In this document: piece after piece, positions 33,946 through 44,470 of the stretch
Numbering within the stretch: position 1 is the stretch's first letter
Layout: every line of letters starts with the position of its first letter
From: Trichinella spiralis
Taxonomy: Eukaryota; Nematoda; Enoplea; Trichinellida; Trichinellidae
Length of the DNA: 64,000 nt
Reading direction: 5' to 3'
Assembly: GCA_000181795.3 (NCBI GenBank)
Contig: CM012954.1
Coordinates: 9,706,786-9,770,785 of the forward strand
Notes under the pieces: model-generated
The model's database searches: none
Told to the model about the DNA's origin: nothing
What the model saw: only the letters and a program-made list of their open reading frames with translations
Made by a program: the position numbers and the translations under genes

Positions 33946-36900
33946 ATGTTGTCGAAATTAGAACATCAAATTGATGGTTTATGAGATGAAAGTACACTGA
34001 TCGACTTGGCATTGGTAAAGTAGGATCGAATGAACCGGAAAAACCCTAAAAAGATAAAGATGTTTGAAAGAAGGGTAATTTTGGAGGATTTGCAACACCC
34101 CTGGCGTGTTGAATACGTCATCAAAATCGACAAACGCATGCGAAATGGTGATATGAAACAAAAATCTATTCCTGAGCTATGATTATTGTAAGTAACGTAT
34201 TAGTTTTATTTAATTATTCAATTTTGTTAATTTTTAATAATTTTTAAACATATTCTATGTTCATTCAATTTCTTCTTAATAAAGTTTAAATTAAAATTAC
34301 AGTATAACCTAATGATGGTTATGTAATATTAATATTATTTAAAGTTGTTTAAAAATATATTTTAAAGTTTTTGACAATTTGCCCCTGAACTGATCTGTTT
34401 GCTTTATTATCAGAAATTTCTCTTGATAAGAATGACATCGTTGAAGAGTATTATTTTTTTTCTTTGTGTTCTTTGCAAATTTATTAAAAAAATTTTTTTT
34501 GTTCATAGACGATTCGGAATCTTCGGAAGATGAGCCAAGGAAAGAAGAGAACAACAGTTCGGCCGGCATGCAAATTCCAATTGCATTTTTCGGCGAACTC
34601 TATCTGCACAAGAAGTATTTGATTCCCCGATGGAAGCGGGTAGTTTGATTGTTTTTATTTGAGCGTCAATAATTAATTCATTATTTGTTGTTTAATTAAT
34701 TAATTTTTTTGCAGTGCTTTTTTATTTTGGAGAATGGTTTGATGAAGATTTATCGTCGGGCTGCGGATGTAAAAATTACCGAATTATTACTACTTTAGAC
34801 GACTGTTTTGACAATTTTTGTATTGTTTTTTCATTCTTTCTTTTAGCCGTTTCGTGTCAAGCGTGAAATTCGTGTTTTCAACTTGTCAAATTGCAACATA
34901 ACTTATTCGAAACCTCGTCGTCGTGTGATCCTGGACGACGGCAGTGAAATTGTTCAAATGAAAGTAATTATGGAAATTGAAAAGCAAATTTCATCTCATT
35001 TTTTTGAAATTTAAATTATACAGATGAAAAACGTGGATCGATTTGTCAACTTTTTGCACTTGATATTCAAGCACCAAAATTACGCTCAAAAGTTGCGTGA
35101 AACCCAAGCTGAACTTTTGGAAAAAATGTCCAACAAAGACTATTTTCCTTCTGGAGAACGTAAGAGAAAATGTTATTTTTTTGAAATTTTATCAAATAAC
35201 CAATCAACAATTTTTAATATTTCAGCTGTCAACAGTATGCAAATTTTGTGCTCACGAATGGACGAATTTGTGATAGGGTTGCAGAATGCGGCTGCGGTTA
35301 CAAAATCTCTCACAGTAAGTTGACAATTTTTTCAACTTACTGTAATGTTTTCTTTTTGCAAAATGTTTTTTTTCGTTTGTTTAGGAAAATTATCTGCGAT
35401 GTGTGACAGGAAAAAAGAATTCCAAAAGAAAAATGCGAGGAAAATTTCGAAAACTGACCGTAAGTTTTGTTGAATTTGATTTTTGTTTTTCTTTTGTTTG
35501 ATTATTTAAATTTGAAATTATTCAGAAAAAAATTAATTTGAAAAAAAGAGTTCTTAAGTCGGAAGAAATTGAACATCTCAAAGCAGTCAAAAGTGGCATG
35601 GACGAAGAAGATGCAGTACATGAATTTATATTTTTTCAAAACAATTTCATTGCTTATGCGCAACACTGTAAATGAAATTTTTGTAATCAATATTTGATAT
35701 GGTCAGGTTGTTCGTTTTAGTTAATATTAATGCGAAAAAGTATTTGAACCAAATTCAAACTGAAAAACGCCATTCTACAGTAAGTATAAATTTTAAAGCG
35801 ACAGTTTGTTTTAAAATTGGAAATGTTTAAATTTGAAACTTTTTCTTTAAACCAAATAGGAAGTTGGCGGCATAATTCAACCTTTAGCGTTTGACGCGGA
35901 AATGCTGAATGAAGTCGGCGATGTGACAACATCTGATGAAGAATCTTCGGATATATTGGACGAAGATGACTGTGGTGATGTGAACAAAGATTTTGCCATG
36001 CCAGACGTGAAGCCACCCAGTCGTATCAGTTTGCCTGCGACAGTGCAGAGCATTAACATTTCGATTTGGAATTTGTTCAGGCAGTGTATTGGAAAATCTC
36101 TGATCAGCATATCATTACCAGTGGCAGTTTTTGAACCGTTGAACGTTTTGCAAGTTCTTTGCGAAGAGATGGAATATTCAAATTTGCTTGACCAAGCTAG
36201 CGAAGAGCAGAATCCCTATCGACGAATGGTATGAATTTTATTAATAATTATGTTGTTGTTGAATTTTGTTTATTTTTTTTCAGGCTCTTGTGTGTTGTTT
36301 TGCAATGTCGCGCTACTGTAATACAATATACCGTACTGGACGAAAGCCGTTCAATCCTGTACTTGGAGAAACGTACGAATACATCAGGCAAGATTTGGGA
36401 TGGAAATTCATTGCCGAGCAAGTTTCACACCATCCGCCAGTGAGCGCCTGCTATGCGGACAGTAAAAGCTGGCAAATGACAGAAACGTTGGGAGCTTCGG
36501 TGAAAATTTGGGGCGGTAGCTTGGAAATCAAGCCGGATATGTCGTTGCAGTTGATGTTGAAAAAGTCTCTCTCTCTCAATCTTGATCTTGATCATTTTCA
36601 TTTCTGCATATTATTCATGTCTTATTATTTTTATTTCAGACATGAAGAAATTTACACGTGGAACAAAGTGACAACCTACTTGCACCGATTAATCAGCAGT
36701 TCGCGCTATTTTGAACATCAGGGTTTGATGAAGGTCAAATGTTACAAAGCCACTGGTGTCGTCGTTCATGCAGATGTATCTTTGAAACCAGTAAGCATTA
36801 CAAAAAGTAAAAATATACCAAGATAAATTGAAAATTTTATTTTATCCATATTCAGGATAGTACAAATACACGCGGTAATATTGCTGGAGAAATTTTCAAC

Positions 36901-37537
36901 GATCAAAATAAACGCGTGCATGTTCTTTCTGGAAATTGGCATCAGGCGATCTATTTGGATTCTGAACGCATTTGGCAACCGAGTACGTGGTTGTTTACTT
37001 TTATTTTTTTATTTGTTTTTTTGGTTAATTTTAATTTTCTCCCACCAGCTCCATTGCATGAAGAAGCGGACAAATATTACGGTTTTACCAAATTTGCGTT
37101 GGGCTTGAACGAACTGACCGAAGAGATGATACCCCAACTACCGCCGACTGATACTCGTTTCCGGAAGGATCAACGGTGCTAATTTTGAAACTTATATATT
37201 AATTTAAAATTTGAATAAATATATTTTTTTGAAGATTGCTCGAAAACGGTTACATGGATCAAGCGGCCGAGTGCAAACATCAAATTGAACAATTCAATCG
37301 TGACAAACGTAAGAAAAAAGCAATGAAATGCGAAGCGCACATACCAAAGTGGTTCGAGTAAATGTGTTTGAATTATTTTCTTTTTCTTCAACATTAAAAT
37401 TAATGCAAATTATTTTCAATTATTCAAGTAAACAATTCAACTCGATGACGAAGAAAATTGAATATGTTTTCAACGGTGAATATTGGAAAGCTCGAGAAGA
37501 AAAGTTTAAAGATGTGCATTTCGAACCAATCTGGTAA
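33946..37537 (+). CDS. Oxysterol-binding protein-related lipid transfer protein with PH domain, sixteen exons
   Basis: Exons 34509-34639, 34715-34768, 34847-34963, 35024-35159, 35226-35314, 35385-35459, 35526-35667, 35721-35779, 35860-36228, 36284-36564, 36640-36790, 36856-36982, 37049-37175, 37235-37357 and 37429-37537 are in phase throughout. With a proposed first exon 33946-33976 the total is 706 aa. The N-terminal PH-like domain (about residues 30-120) starts FFGELYLHKKYLIPRWKR. The ORD sterol/phosphoinositide-transfer domain (about 325-700) carries the family fingerprint EQVSHHPPVSA (446-456), with NPVLGETYEYI before it and TWNKVTTYLHRL after it. ORPs exchange sterol or PS against PI4P at membrane contacts. 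No FFAT motif was found. The first exon is uncertain: its GTTTAT donor is poor, and the protein could start elsewhere. Exon 36284-36564 also uses a weak donor (GTCTCT). Confidence 0.9.
34030..34182 (+). CDS. Small coding-like frame of 50 codons in intron 1 of the ORP gene
   Basis: ATG at 34030 to TGA at 34182 (about 50 aa: MNRKNPKKIKMFERRVIL, then a region with EDLQHPWRVEYV). The composition looks like protein rather than intron, and a perfect GTAAGT lies just after the stop at 34188. It could be an upstream open frame in an alternative 5' exon of the ORP gene, or the end of a small gene with its start not found. It matches no family I can name with confidence. Confidence 0.25.
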   Translation: MNRKNPKKIKMFERRVILEDLQHPWRVEYVIKIDKRMRNGDMKQKSIPEL

Positions 37538-37711
37538 CCACTCCAACGTGGAATATTATAAAAATTTATCACTCTATTTTTTTCACATTTAATATATATA
37601 TATTGATAACTTTTATTTTTATAAAAAAACACCATTCATAAATTATTGATCAGTAATAATAATATTATTATTATTAATATTATTATACTGTTAGCAATGG
37701 AAATTTAAAGA

Positions 37712-39015
37712 TCAACATTTTCCTTTCCTCTTTCGAGCTTCTGCTAGACGCTTTTTTTTCTTTTGTTCAATTCTTTGCTGGATATTCGCTTTTCTAACGT
37801 CTTGTTTTTTCTTGTTAACACGTGCAACCGCCTCTTTGCGTTCTTGCCATTTTTTCTTTTTTGACGCTTTACGTTTTTCTTTCATTTTCAAGCCTTTTTT
37901 CAACATATTACGATCATCCTGAAAATCATTAATTTTTGTAAATTATAATAAAAAATTGTAAACAAAAATATTTACTTTAATTTTTAAACCTTCAGCACGT
38001 TTAACTGCCGAATCCCAGATGAATTGTTGTTTGACTTTTTCAGCTTTTTTGGGATCATTCTTCTCCAACTCTTGAAGTTTCTCCTGCCTGCGTTCGACTT
38101 TTTCCAAAAGACGAGCATAATCCCTTCCTGTGAATTTCTCTGCTGCAAATTCAGCGTCACCTTTCTGCTTCTTCTTTTTCTTCTTATTTTTATGCTTCAC
38201 TTTGAAGCCGGTCACTTTGGCAAATTCAAATTTATTGTACGAAACCTCTGCTTTTCCACTTTTCACTTCATTCACTTTGTTCAACGCACCATTATTCGTT
38301 TTATTATTACTATTATTATTCTTATTCTTATACCTATCAGTAGTAGTAGCAGTAGTAGTATTCATTTCAGCTAGCTTTTTCTTGTCACCCTCTTTATTAA
38401 CAGTTTTACCATTATGCAATTTTTGCTTTGATTTCAATTTACCATTTTCCTTTTTCACATTTGCTCTTTTTTTATTTGATTTCTTCGATATTTTCTTGTA
38501 TTTGAGTTTTTGCATAATCGCATCATCTTCTAAAAATGAAAACACACTTATCCATATTCATAAAATGGAAAAGAAAAAAAGTTCAACTTTTCGATTCTTC
38601 CGTTAATTTTTCCCACTTTTCAAACTTTTTCAACTGTTTCTGATCAATCATATTCTCTTCAGATTCTAGCAGTTTTTCAGGATTGGCTTTTTCCAACTTT
38701 TCCCATATACTGGAAATTGTGTAGCGAAAATGGTCGTTTAAATATTTCAAATTTTCCCACTTTGCGCGGCTCACTCGTTTCCCTGAAACAATCGTACAAC
38801 AACATCTACTGATCAATCTCAAAACGGTTACAGTGAATATTCACACCATTTTTTGACATCGCATTTGCTCTGGCAATGCGATCGTCACGTAAATAATGTA
38901 CAATCGAACTATCGAAACCGTAATGATCAGGATGAATCAGATCAATTGCATTTTGAAAATAATCGTCCAACTCTTCCACAGACTTGAGCAAATCATTGTT
39001 GTCTGAATTTTCCAT
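37712..39015 (-). CDS. surf6: SURF6/Rrp14-type ribosome biogenesis protein, four exons
   Basis: Exons (-) are 39015-38847, 38782-38588, 38529-37976 and 37918-37712, giving 374 aa (human SURF6 is 361). SURF6/Rrp14 is a nucleolar RNA-binding protein needed for 40S and 60S subunit maturation. The C-terminal SURF6 domain is diagnostic: EFAKVTGFKVKHK, RDYARLLEKVERRQEKLQEL, IWDSAVKRAEGLKIK, then DDRNMLKKGLKMKEKRK and a long Lys/Arg tail. The N-terminal LDDYFQNAIDLIHPDHYGF fits the Rrp14 N-domain pattern. Exon 2 ends at a weak GTTGAA donor that overlaps a TGA stop, so reading through gives a 122-aa truncated product. Exon phases support the joined model. A TTATTTCAAG acceptor ends 4 nt before the ATG. 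The gene ends only 174 bp from the convergent ORP gene. Confidence 0.88.
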
Positions 39016-39558
39016 GGAACTTGAAATAAATAAATAAATTATGCAAAAATTATATGACTTGAAATGTTTGGTATAGTGAAAAAAAATCAAAGCAACAACT
39101 GTTTGCATTCTTTGTACAAATATTTTATCTTGGCCAAGCCAAATATACCCACCAATTAAATTTTATTATAAATCTAGTTTTTAAAATTAATTTTCAAATC
39201 CACTTTGGCATAATTTAATTCATATTTACCCGAAAATAACGTTAAATGTCCAATTTAAGCCAGATTAATTGCATTTTACACAATACAGTACAAATCAAAA
39301 CAATCAAGTAGTATTTTTTTGGTTGAAAGAAATTCTTTTTAATTATTAAACATTACAAATGGATTTATATAAAAATAAATTTGAAATTATTTCAACATAT
39401 TTAATTTTCACTTTATTATATAAATTATGCTTTAATACTTTTCATACTGTAAAATATAGTTATTGTTATGTTATTAAAAATTGAGCACTGTTTGTTAGAT
39501 TGATTATATCACAGTTGAAGTTTCAGATTATATAGAGTTAATTTGAATTAGAAAACTT
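39016..39558. other. Divergent promoter region between SURF6 and SDHAF4
   Basis: 543 bp between two start codons on opposite strands, very AT-rich. 3' splice-site-like sequences lie next to both starts (AG at 39020-39021 on the - strand, GTTTCAG ending 39526 on the + strand). A shared bidirectional promoter is likely. Confidence 0.4.
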
Positions 39559-39924
39559 ATGAACTTTACTTGTCGTTGCTGCTTGGCAGTATCCAGGCAG
39601 TGGAATTCGTTTGTAAATGGCGTGCTGAAGAATAACAGCTCGGGTGTTTTTGGTTGTTTTCGTGAAGAAGCGAATTTATTCTGCACAATTTCTCGTGAGA
39701 ATGGCGTGGAAGAGAAATCAACCCCCCAAGAGCAATCGCAGAAAGTAAAGCCGGATGTTCCGTTGGAAAAATTGATTGGTCCGCAAAAGCAGAAGGTGGT
39801 AAGTCGAATACCGAATTGGCCGGATGGTGTAAATCCGCATACGGGTGAAATTGGAGGGCCAGCTGGAGTGGAGCCGACTCGATTTGGTGACTGGGAACGT
39901 AAAGGTCGTGTAAGCGATTTTTGA
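39559..39924 (+). CDS. sdhaf4: Succinate dehydrogenase assembly factor 4 (SDHAF4/Sdh8), single exon
   Basis: A single-exon frame of 121 aa. SDHAF4 binds free flavinylated SdhA in the mitochondrial matrix and promotes its joining to SdhB during complex II assembly. The C-terminus carries the DUF1674 signature almost intact: VNPHTGEIGGP, then EPTRFGDWERKGRVSDF. The N-terminal 45 residues are Cys/Asn/Arg-rich with few acids, as for a matrix presequence. The length is typical for the family (about 105-130 aa). GTTTCAG ends 32 nt before the ATG and could be a trans-splice site. AATAAA at about 39980 is the probable poly(A) signal. Confidence 0.93.
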   Translation: MNFTCRCCLAVSRQWNSFVNGVLKNNSSGVFGCFREEANLFCTISRENGVEEKSTPQEQSQKVKPDVPLEKLIGPQKQKVVSRIPNWPDGVNPHTGEIGGPAGVEPTRFGDWERKGRVSDF

Positions 39925-39979
39925 AGCCTCTTCAAGCATGATATCAATATATTATTGTATTTCTTGCCGTTGTTACTTG

Positions 39980-39985
39980 AATAAA
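39980..39985 (+). terminator. Poly(A) signal AATAAA for SDHAF4
   Basis: AATAAA 56 bases after the SDHAF4 stop codon; a second copy follows at about 40012. Orientation and distance fit the gene. Confidence 0.45.
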
Positions 39986-40404
39986 ATGAATATAATTCGC
40001 TGTGGTTGTTGAATAAAAGTTTTCAACAAATTAATAGTAAATTATCGTTCAATTGTTTCATATAATTTACCATGTATGTGTATTGTTATCATTGAAAAAA
40101 CGGCTTATAAAGCATGTAAGCCGATGAAAATTGTTTTTAACTCGCATTAATTGAATTTTGTTCATTCAAAATTTCAAGTTTCTTAAAAAGTGAAACTGAA
40201 AATTTTCCTGTTGTTTTAAAATTTTCAAATGATCAAGTTTGATTAATAATTGTCGAATGAAAAAATTAATAAAATTTTAATTTTAACGTTGGAAAAATGT
40301 AAATCAATCAAGTTGTCATAATTATCATAGTGATGTTGTTTATTTTTAATAACAAACTTTAAGATAAAATAGTTTGAAAGTGAATTGCAAAGATTGATAC
40401 AGAT

Positions 40405-41123
40405 TCAATAAAGCATCCCTGCATAGCCTGACAGTGGATTGTAACTAGCCAAAGTTTGGCTGTTGATGTAATTTTGTTGCCCGTGTAGTAGAGGTTGCAA
40501 AAATCCGGCGGTCGGCGGCATCGAAATTGGCATGCCGTAAATGGAGCCCGCCAGGACCGGCCGATAGCCACCGCCCCAAAAGCGCACATTTCCCGGATCC
40601 GGGTACAACAAGGCCGGCGAATTGATCAACGGATTCTGCAATGTAAACAAAAATTTGATAGCCGTTCGATGCAAATTTTTTCTTTTCGCCCCTCTTATCG
40701 GCCAAATTCGATTAAAACCGTTTTATTGAGCCGAGAACGTCGCTAGTTTTGGTAAGCAGCTCTCAACGAGCGGATTGCACAAAGTTTCACACCCTTCCAC
40801 GACGATGAAACGGTGAAAATGTTCGAAAAGAATTATTTCCCAACAAAATGTAAGTGTTTGTTTGTTTGTTTGTTGTTATTCTTATTTGCATGAATAAATT
40901 GTTTTAAAAATGTAAATTACCACACTTACCAACATTCCGAAACCAGGAACTAAACGTTTGACGCGGTTGTGCATTTCCGAATGGTCAAATCTTGAAACAA
41001 GTAAATAATTTAATGAGGGAATTTGAATTTTTTCAAAAAAAATATATATTACAAGGGTAAGGTGTTGCAGAGGGTCAGCATTGTGCACAGCACGGTCACC
41101 AGTGTAATACTGTTCGATGGCAT
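40405..41123 (-). CDS. Secreted prepropeptide A (RVKR cleavage site, GNVRFW motif), three exons
   Basis: Exons (-) are 41123-41053, 40990-40930 and 40635-40405 (junction phases 2 and 0), giving 120 aa. The ATG opens a signal peptide (SITLVTVLCTMLTLCNTLP). A short propeptide ends in NRVKR at residues 32-36, a furin-type R-x-K-R site. The predicted mature chain is 84 residues with no cysteine, beginning LVPGFGMLNPLINS, then YPDPGNVRFWGGGY, and ending in a Gly/Pro/Tyr-rich tail. The neighbouring gene at 41330-42271 has the same exon phases, the same site and the same motif, so the two are tandem duplicates. I know no family with this motif. A secreted peptide hormone, antimicrobial peptide or structural peptide are all possible. 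The small introns have good consensus sites except the first donor (GTAATA). Confidence 0.7.
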
Positions 41124-41329
41124 GGTTGGGGGTTTGTGAAAAAGGCGTGGCTTGTGGGGACTGTTTAAAACCGTTCCAGTTCACACCGACGACCCGCATA
41201 CGTCAGGTCAGGGTAACCTGTTTAACCATATTCTTGCGCAAGCGCTTGACCCGAAAAAGCGGTGCTTTTTGTCATTTGCTTTCAAAAATTTTTTTTTAAT
41301 TTTAATATCAAAAAAATTGAAATTAATTA

Positions 41330-42271
41330 TCAACCGAACAAAACCCCCCGGCCGCCGAGCACTGCCGGACTGTCGCTCAGGCCGGGCAAAAAGTCGATCC
41401 AAGTACCGACCGGATAAAATTCAAAAGGACCAAGGTCGCTTGCGTAAACATTCGGCGGTAGAAGCCAGCCGTCACTCCAAAAGTGCACATTTCCCATGTC
41501 CGTATACGGCAAATATTCCGTGTTGTGAAACATCGGATTCTGCAAATTTGGCAAATTATCTGCATTTTTGCATAATTTTGTTTTCTTTCTCCTCACCCAT
41601 ATTCCATAACCTTGCGCTTGACGTTTGTACCGAACGCGTGATGACATTGGCAATAAGTGAATTAGTCTAAATTTCAAAAATAATCCAATTAACAAAATTA
41701 TATAAATTATAATCGGTTGACATTTGGCAAGTTGAATTTGGTTGGCGTTCTAAATTATTTCCGTTCGTTAATTCTATTAATACTAGTGACAGAGAAAGTC
41801 AAATTCAAATATGGGCTACTATTGAGATCTTTTTGGTCATCGTTGAACTGCATTGAAATTCCACTTCGATTATGCAAAAATAAGGTCGTCGCCTTGTCCT
41901 CATTTCTGATTGGTCATTCAACACTTGACCAGCATAATTATTGCTTCACCAAACTGTCGGCTTGACTTATAATAAAGCACGCTGATAAATTTCTATGCTT
42001 AAATTTACAACTAAGGTCATCATTTACGAAACAAATCAACTCTTTACACGAAAAATAGTAACAATAAATTTACTAATATTCCATCGTTCAAAGGGATGAA
42101 ATTTTGATACGCATGCGTGAATAATTAATTGACTGAAGGGAAATGCAAATAAATTTACATAAATTATTTTATTTACTTGTTTGGACGAGGTAGCGGTTTG
42201 CAATAGACTGAACTGTAGCAGTACAATGCGCAGAGGGTGAAAATTTCCAATGACAAATAAATGAAATGCAT
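41330..42271 (-). CDS. Secreted prepropeptide B (RYKR cleavage site, GNVHFW motif), three exons
   Basis: Exons (-) are 42271-42177, 41666-41597 and 41539-41330 (junction phases 2 and 0), giving 124 aa. The signal peptide reads MHFIYLSLEIFTLCALYCYS and ends near VYC. The propeptide ends RVRYKR at residues 42-47. Cleavage leaves QAQGYGIWNPMFHN, where the first Gln could become pyroglutamate, then LPYTDMGNVHFWSDGW and a tail with several hydrophobic prolines. The mature part is 77 aa and lacks cysteine. Aligned with gene A, the shared pattern is R-x-K-R, three residues, G-[FY]-G, two residues, NP, about 13-14 residues, GNV-x-FW. The first exon lies 510 bp upstream of exon 2 and was found by frame, phase and its signal peptide, so it is slightly less sure than the other two. 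Confidence 0.68.
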
Positions 42272-43453
42272 TGTATGTATTTCTTTTTCTCTCTGTTCAC
42301 CAACGGAACATCAACTGAAACATCAGAGAGTAGGGCGGAATGGACAGGCTTTTCTTTGGCCTAGAGCAGAGCAACAATTTTCAATTTCCACTGAAATTGA
42401 CAATCAAGTTTTTAAATTGCATCATTTTATGCAAAATTTAATGTAAACAATTTTAAAAAATTAAGAAATATATGTATGTATGAATGTGTGTGTGTGTGTG
42501 AAATATTTTTATTCTGTGAGTGAAGAATTTTTCTTTCTTGTTTTTTTTTTCAAACACGATATATTATAATGAAACTTGATGATTTTTATACTGCCACCCT
42601 TGTTTTTCAAAGTTTACTGTTAAAAACAACTTTTCAATGAAAAAAATGTTTCTCACTTCTCATGCCATGTTGTGCAATTTGTTCGAAACAAGAAAAAGCA
42701 TACAGTTTCCGGAAATGGCAATTTAAAATATTGAAATTCTAATTATTGAATCATTTATTCTTTTCATTCAATTTTTTCAAAAAAAATATTTCATTGAATG
42801 ATTTTAAAAAGTCAAGTTTTTTCTCTCAAATTTATTTATCATAAACTTGTATTTTCATACCATTTTTCTTTTAACACTTAATTTAAGATGGTGAATTTTT
42901 TTTGAAATCAAAACATTTTCTCAACAAGGCTTTAATGCACAATTAGTCGATAAAATTATATATATACTGTGTGCGTGAATATCGACTGTGATGAATATTT
43001 TCAATTAGTGACCATAAGTGAAATGATTTTTCGTGATTGGATTGGATCTAATAATTATATATATATACATCACTCAACTTTACCGTTCGCCGGATAATTT
43101 ATTTCATTTCCGCAAAAAAATTAAAATATTTTACTCGACAGCATTTAATGAATAATTTCACTTTTTTCAATAAACTCTTCTCACAACAAACAACAGTAAC
43201 CAATTGTTGCCTTTTCAAAAAAAAATTTAACAAATAATTTATAATTATTACTGCTTTATTACTCTATTCGTCATAAAGACCAAATGTTAATCAGAGTGAT
43301 ACTCTTGTTCTTCTTTTGTTTTTCTGTTAATCGACATGATAATTATTCAATTTTTATTGGCTATAGAAAAAATTGTGCGTTGAATATACATATATATATA
43401 TTTTTTCCTCCCCACAAATTTTGCCCAATCCCAAGATCGACAACAGCCGAACG
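42272..43453. other. AT-rich intergenic region
   Basis: Upstream of prepropeptide B and downstream of the SAM-domain gene, both on the - strand. It contains a TG run (42484-42500) and TATATA stretches near 42958 and 43060. No exon is supported. Confidence 0.35.
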
Positions 43454-44470
43454 TCAAGGATTGCCAGAGATCATTGAACGCAGTGTGCAGATTCGCCGGT
43501 ATATTTTCAAAGCTTGGCCGGCATTCAACTGCAAACTGTACAAGTATTCGTTTTTGCCCAGCAACAGTAATGCACAGCCGTCGATGAATTCACGTTCAAA
43601 ATGTTCGCCCTCTTTGCCAAAGCCGAGCTTTTCGATAAACTGGCGAACTTGAAGCACCGACCAAGCTTGGACATCCGTTTTTGCCGCCTCGACCAAAACA
43701 GGGTCGTAACGCAGCGTTGGCAAGCCGAATCTGCAATACAAGCAATACAATTTTCATCATATTATGGTCAAATTCAATTCACAACTTACTCGTCTTTTTC
43801 AAATTTCGGTGGAGGAACCAGCGATGGTGACGGCAATGTTGTTACGACGTTCACTTGAGCTTTGCTCGTTCCTTCCGAAACAACCGGTGATGTTTCTTCT
43901 TCCCTAGCTGTCGACGTGAACAAGAAAATTATTATTCAAAATTTAAACGATTGTAAAATTGATCATGCACTTCCACACCGCATCGTCGGTAGCATTTCCA
44001 TTTTGTGCCACCAAACACAATCGACTAATTTCCTCCCACATCACAATTATAAATAATATCACACACTCACCAAATTTCGGTGGAGTTGTCTGCTTTCTGG
44101 AGATCTGACTTCTCTTTTCGTTGTGAGACGTCATGTAAACACCGGGTGCCAGATGCACGTAGCGTCCAGCGTTGACACCTCGGGACAACTCCAGTTGAAC
44201 TTGATTTCGAGTTATTTTGTCATTACCGTCTCGTACGAAGTTCAACGCGTCCAAAATCTGCTTGGGCGATACCCCGTTCGGATTAGAGCCACCAATCGGG
44301 TCGGTCAACCTGTGAACCATTGCAAATACAGCACCAGCGTTGCCCCGACGCCGACGGCAACTGTCGCCCGCCACAGCATTCGCTTCTACTTGACTCGAAG
44401 CGTTACTGTTGTTCACGTCGGCCATTCTCCTCACCACTGCTGACGAATAATACTTCCTCTTACGTGACAT
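43454..44470 (-). CDS. SAM-domain protein with N-terminal basic/helical region (SAMD1-like?), three exons
   Basis: Exons (-) are 44470-44071, 43907-43790 and 43730-43454 (phases 1 and 2), giving 264 aa. The C-terminal SAM domain (about 195-258) is clear: WSVLQVRQFIEKLGF, then IDGCALLLLGKNEYL, then LNAGQALKIYRRI. Its DGxxLLLL and GxALKIY signatures put it near the SAM domains of SAMD1, L3MBTL and polyhomeotic-type chromatin proteins, which oligomerise. Residues about 60-120 (ILDALNFVRDGND to YVHLAPGVYMTS) have the length and spacing of the winged-helix domain that SAMD1 uses to bind unmethylated CpG DNA; this is a weak resemblance. The N-terminus has a basic patch (SRKRKYY) and RRRRG. A nuclear chromatin role is inferred. 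The ATG is 7 nt after a CGGTTTAG acceptor. Confidence 0.8.

Noticed and set aside
38024-38606. + strand Phe/Leu-rich frames
   Set aside because: Complement of the Lys-rich SURF6 exon; hydrophobicity is an artefact of antisense Lys codons.
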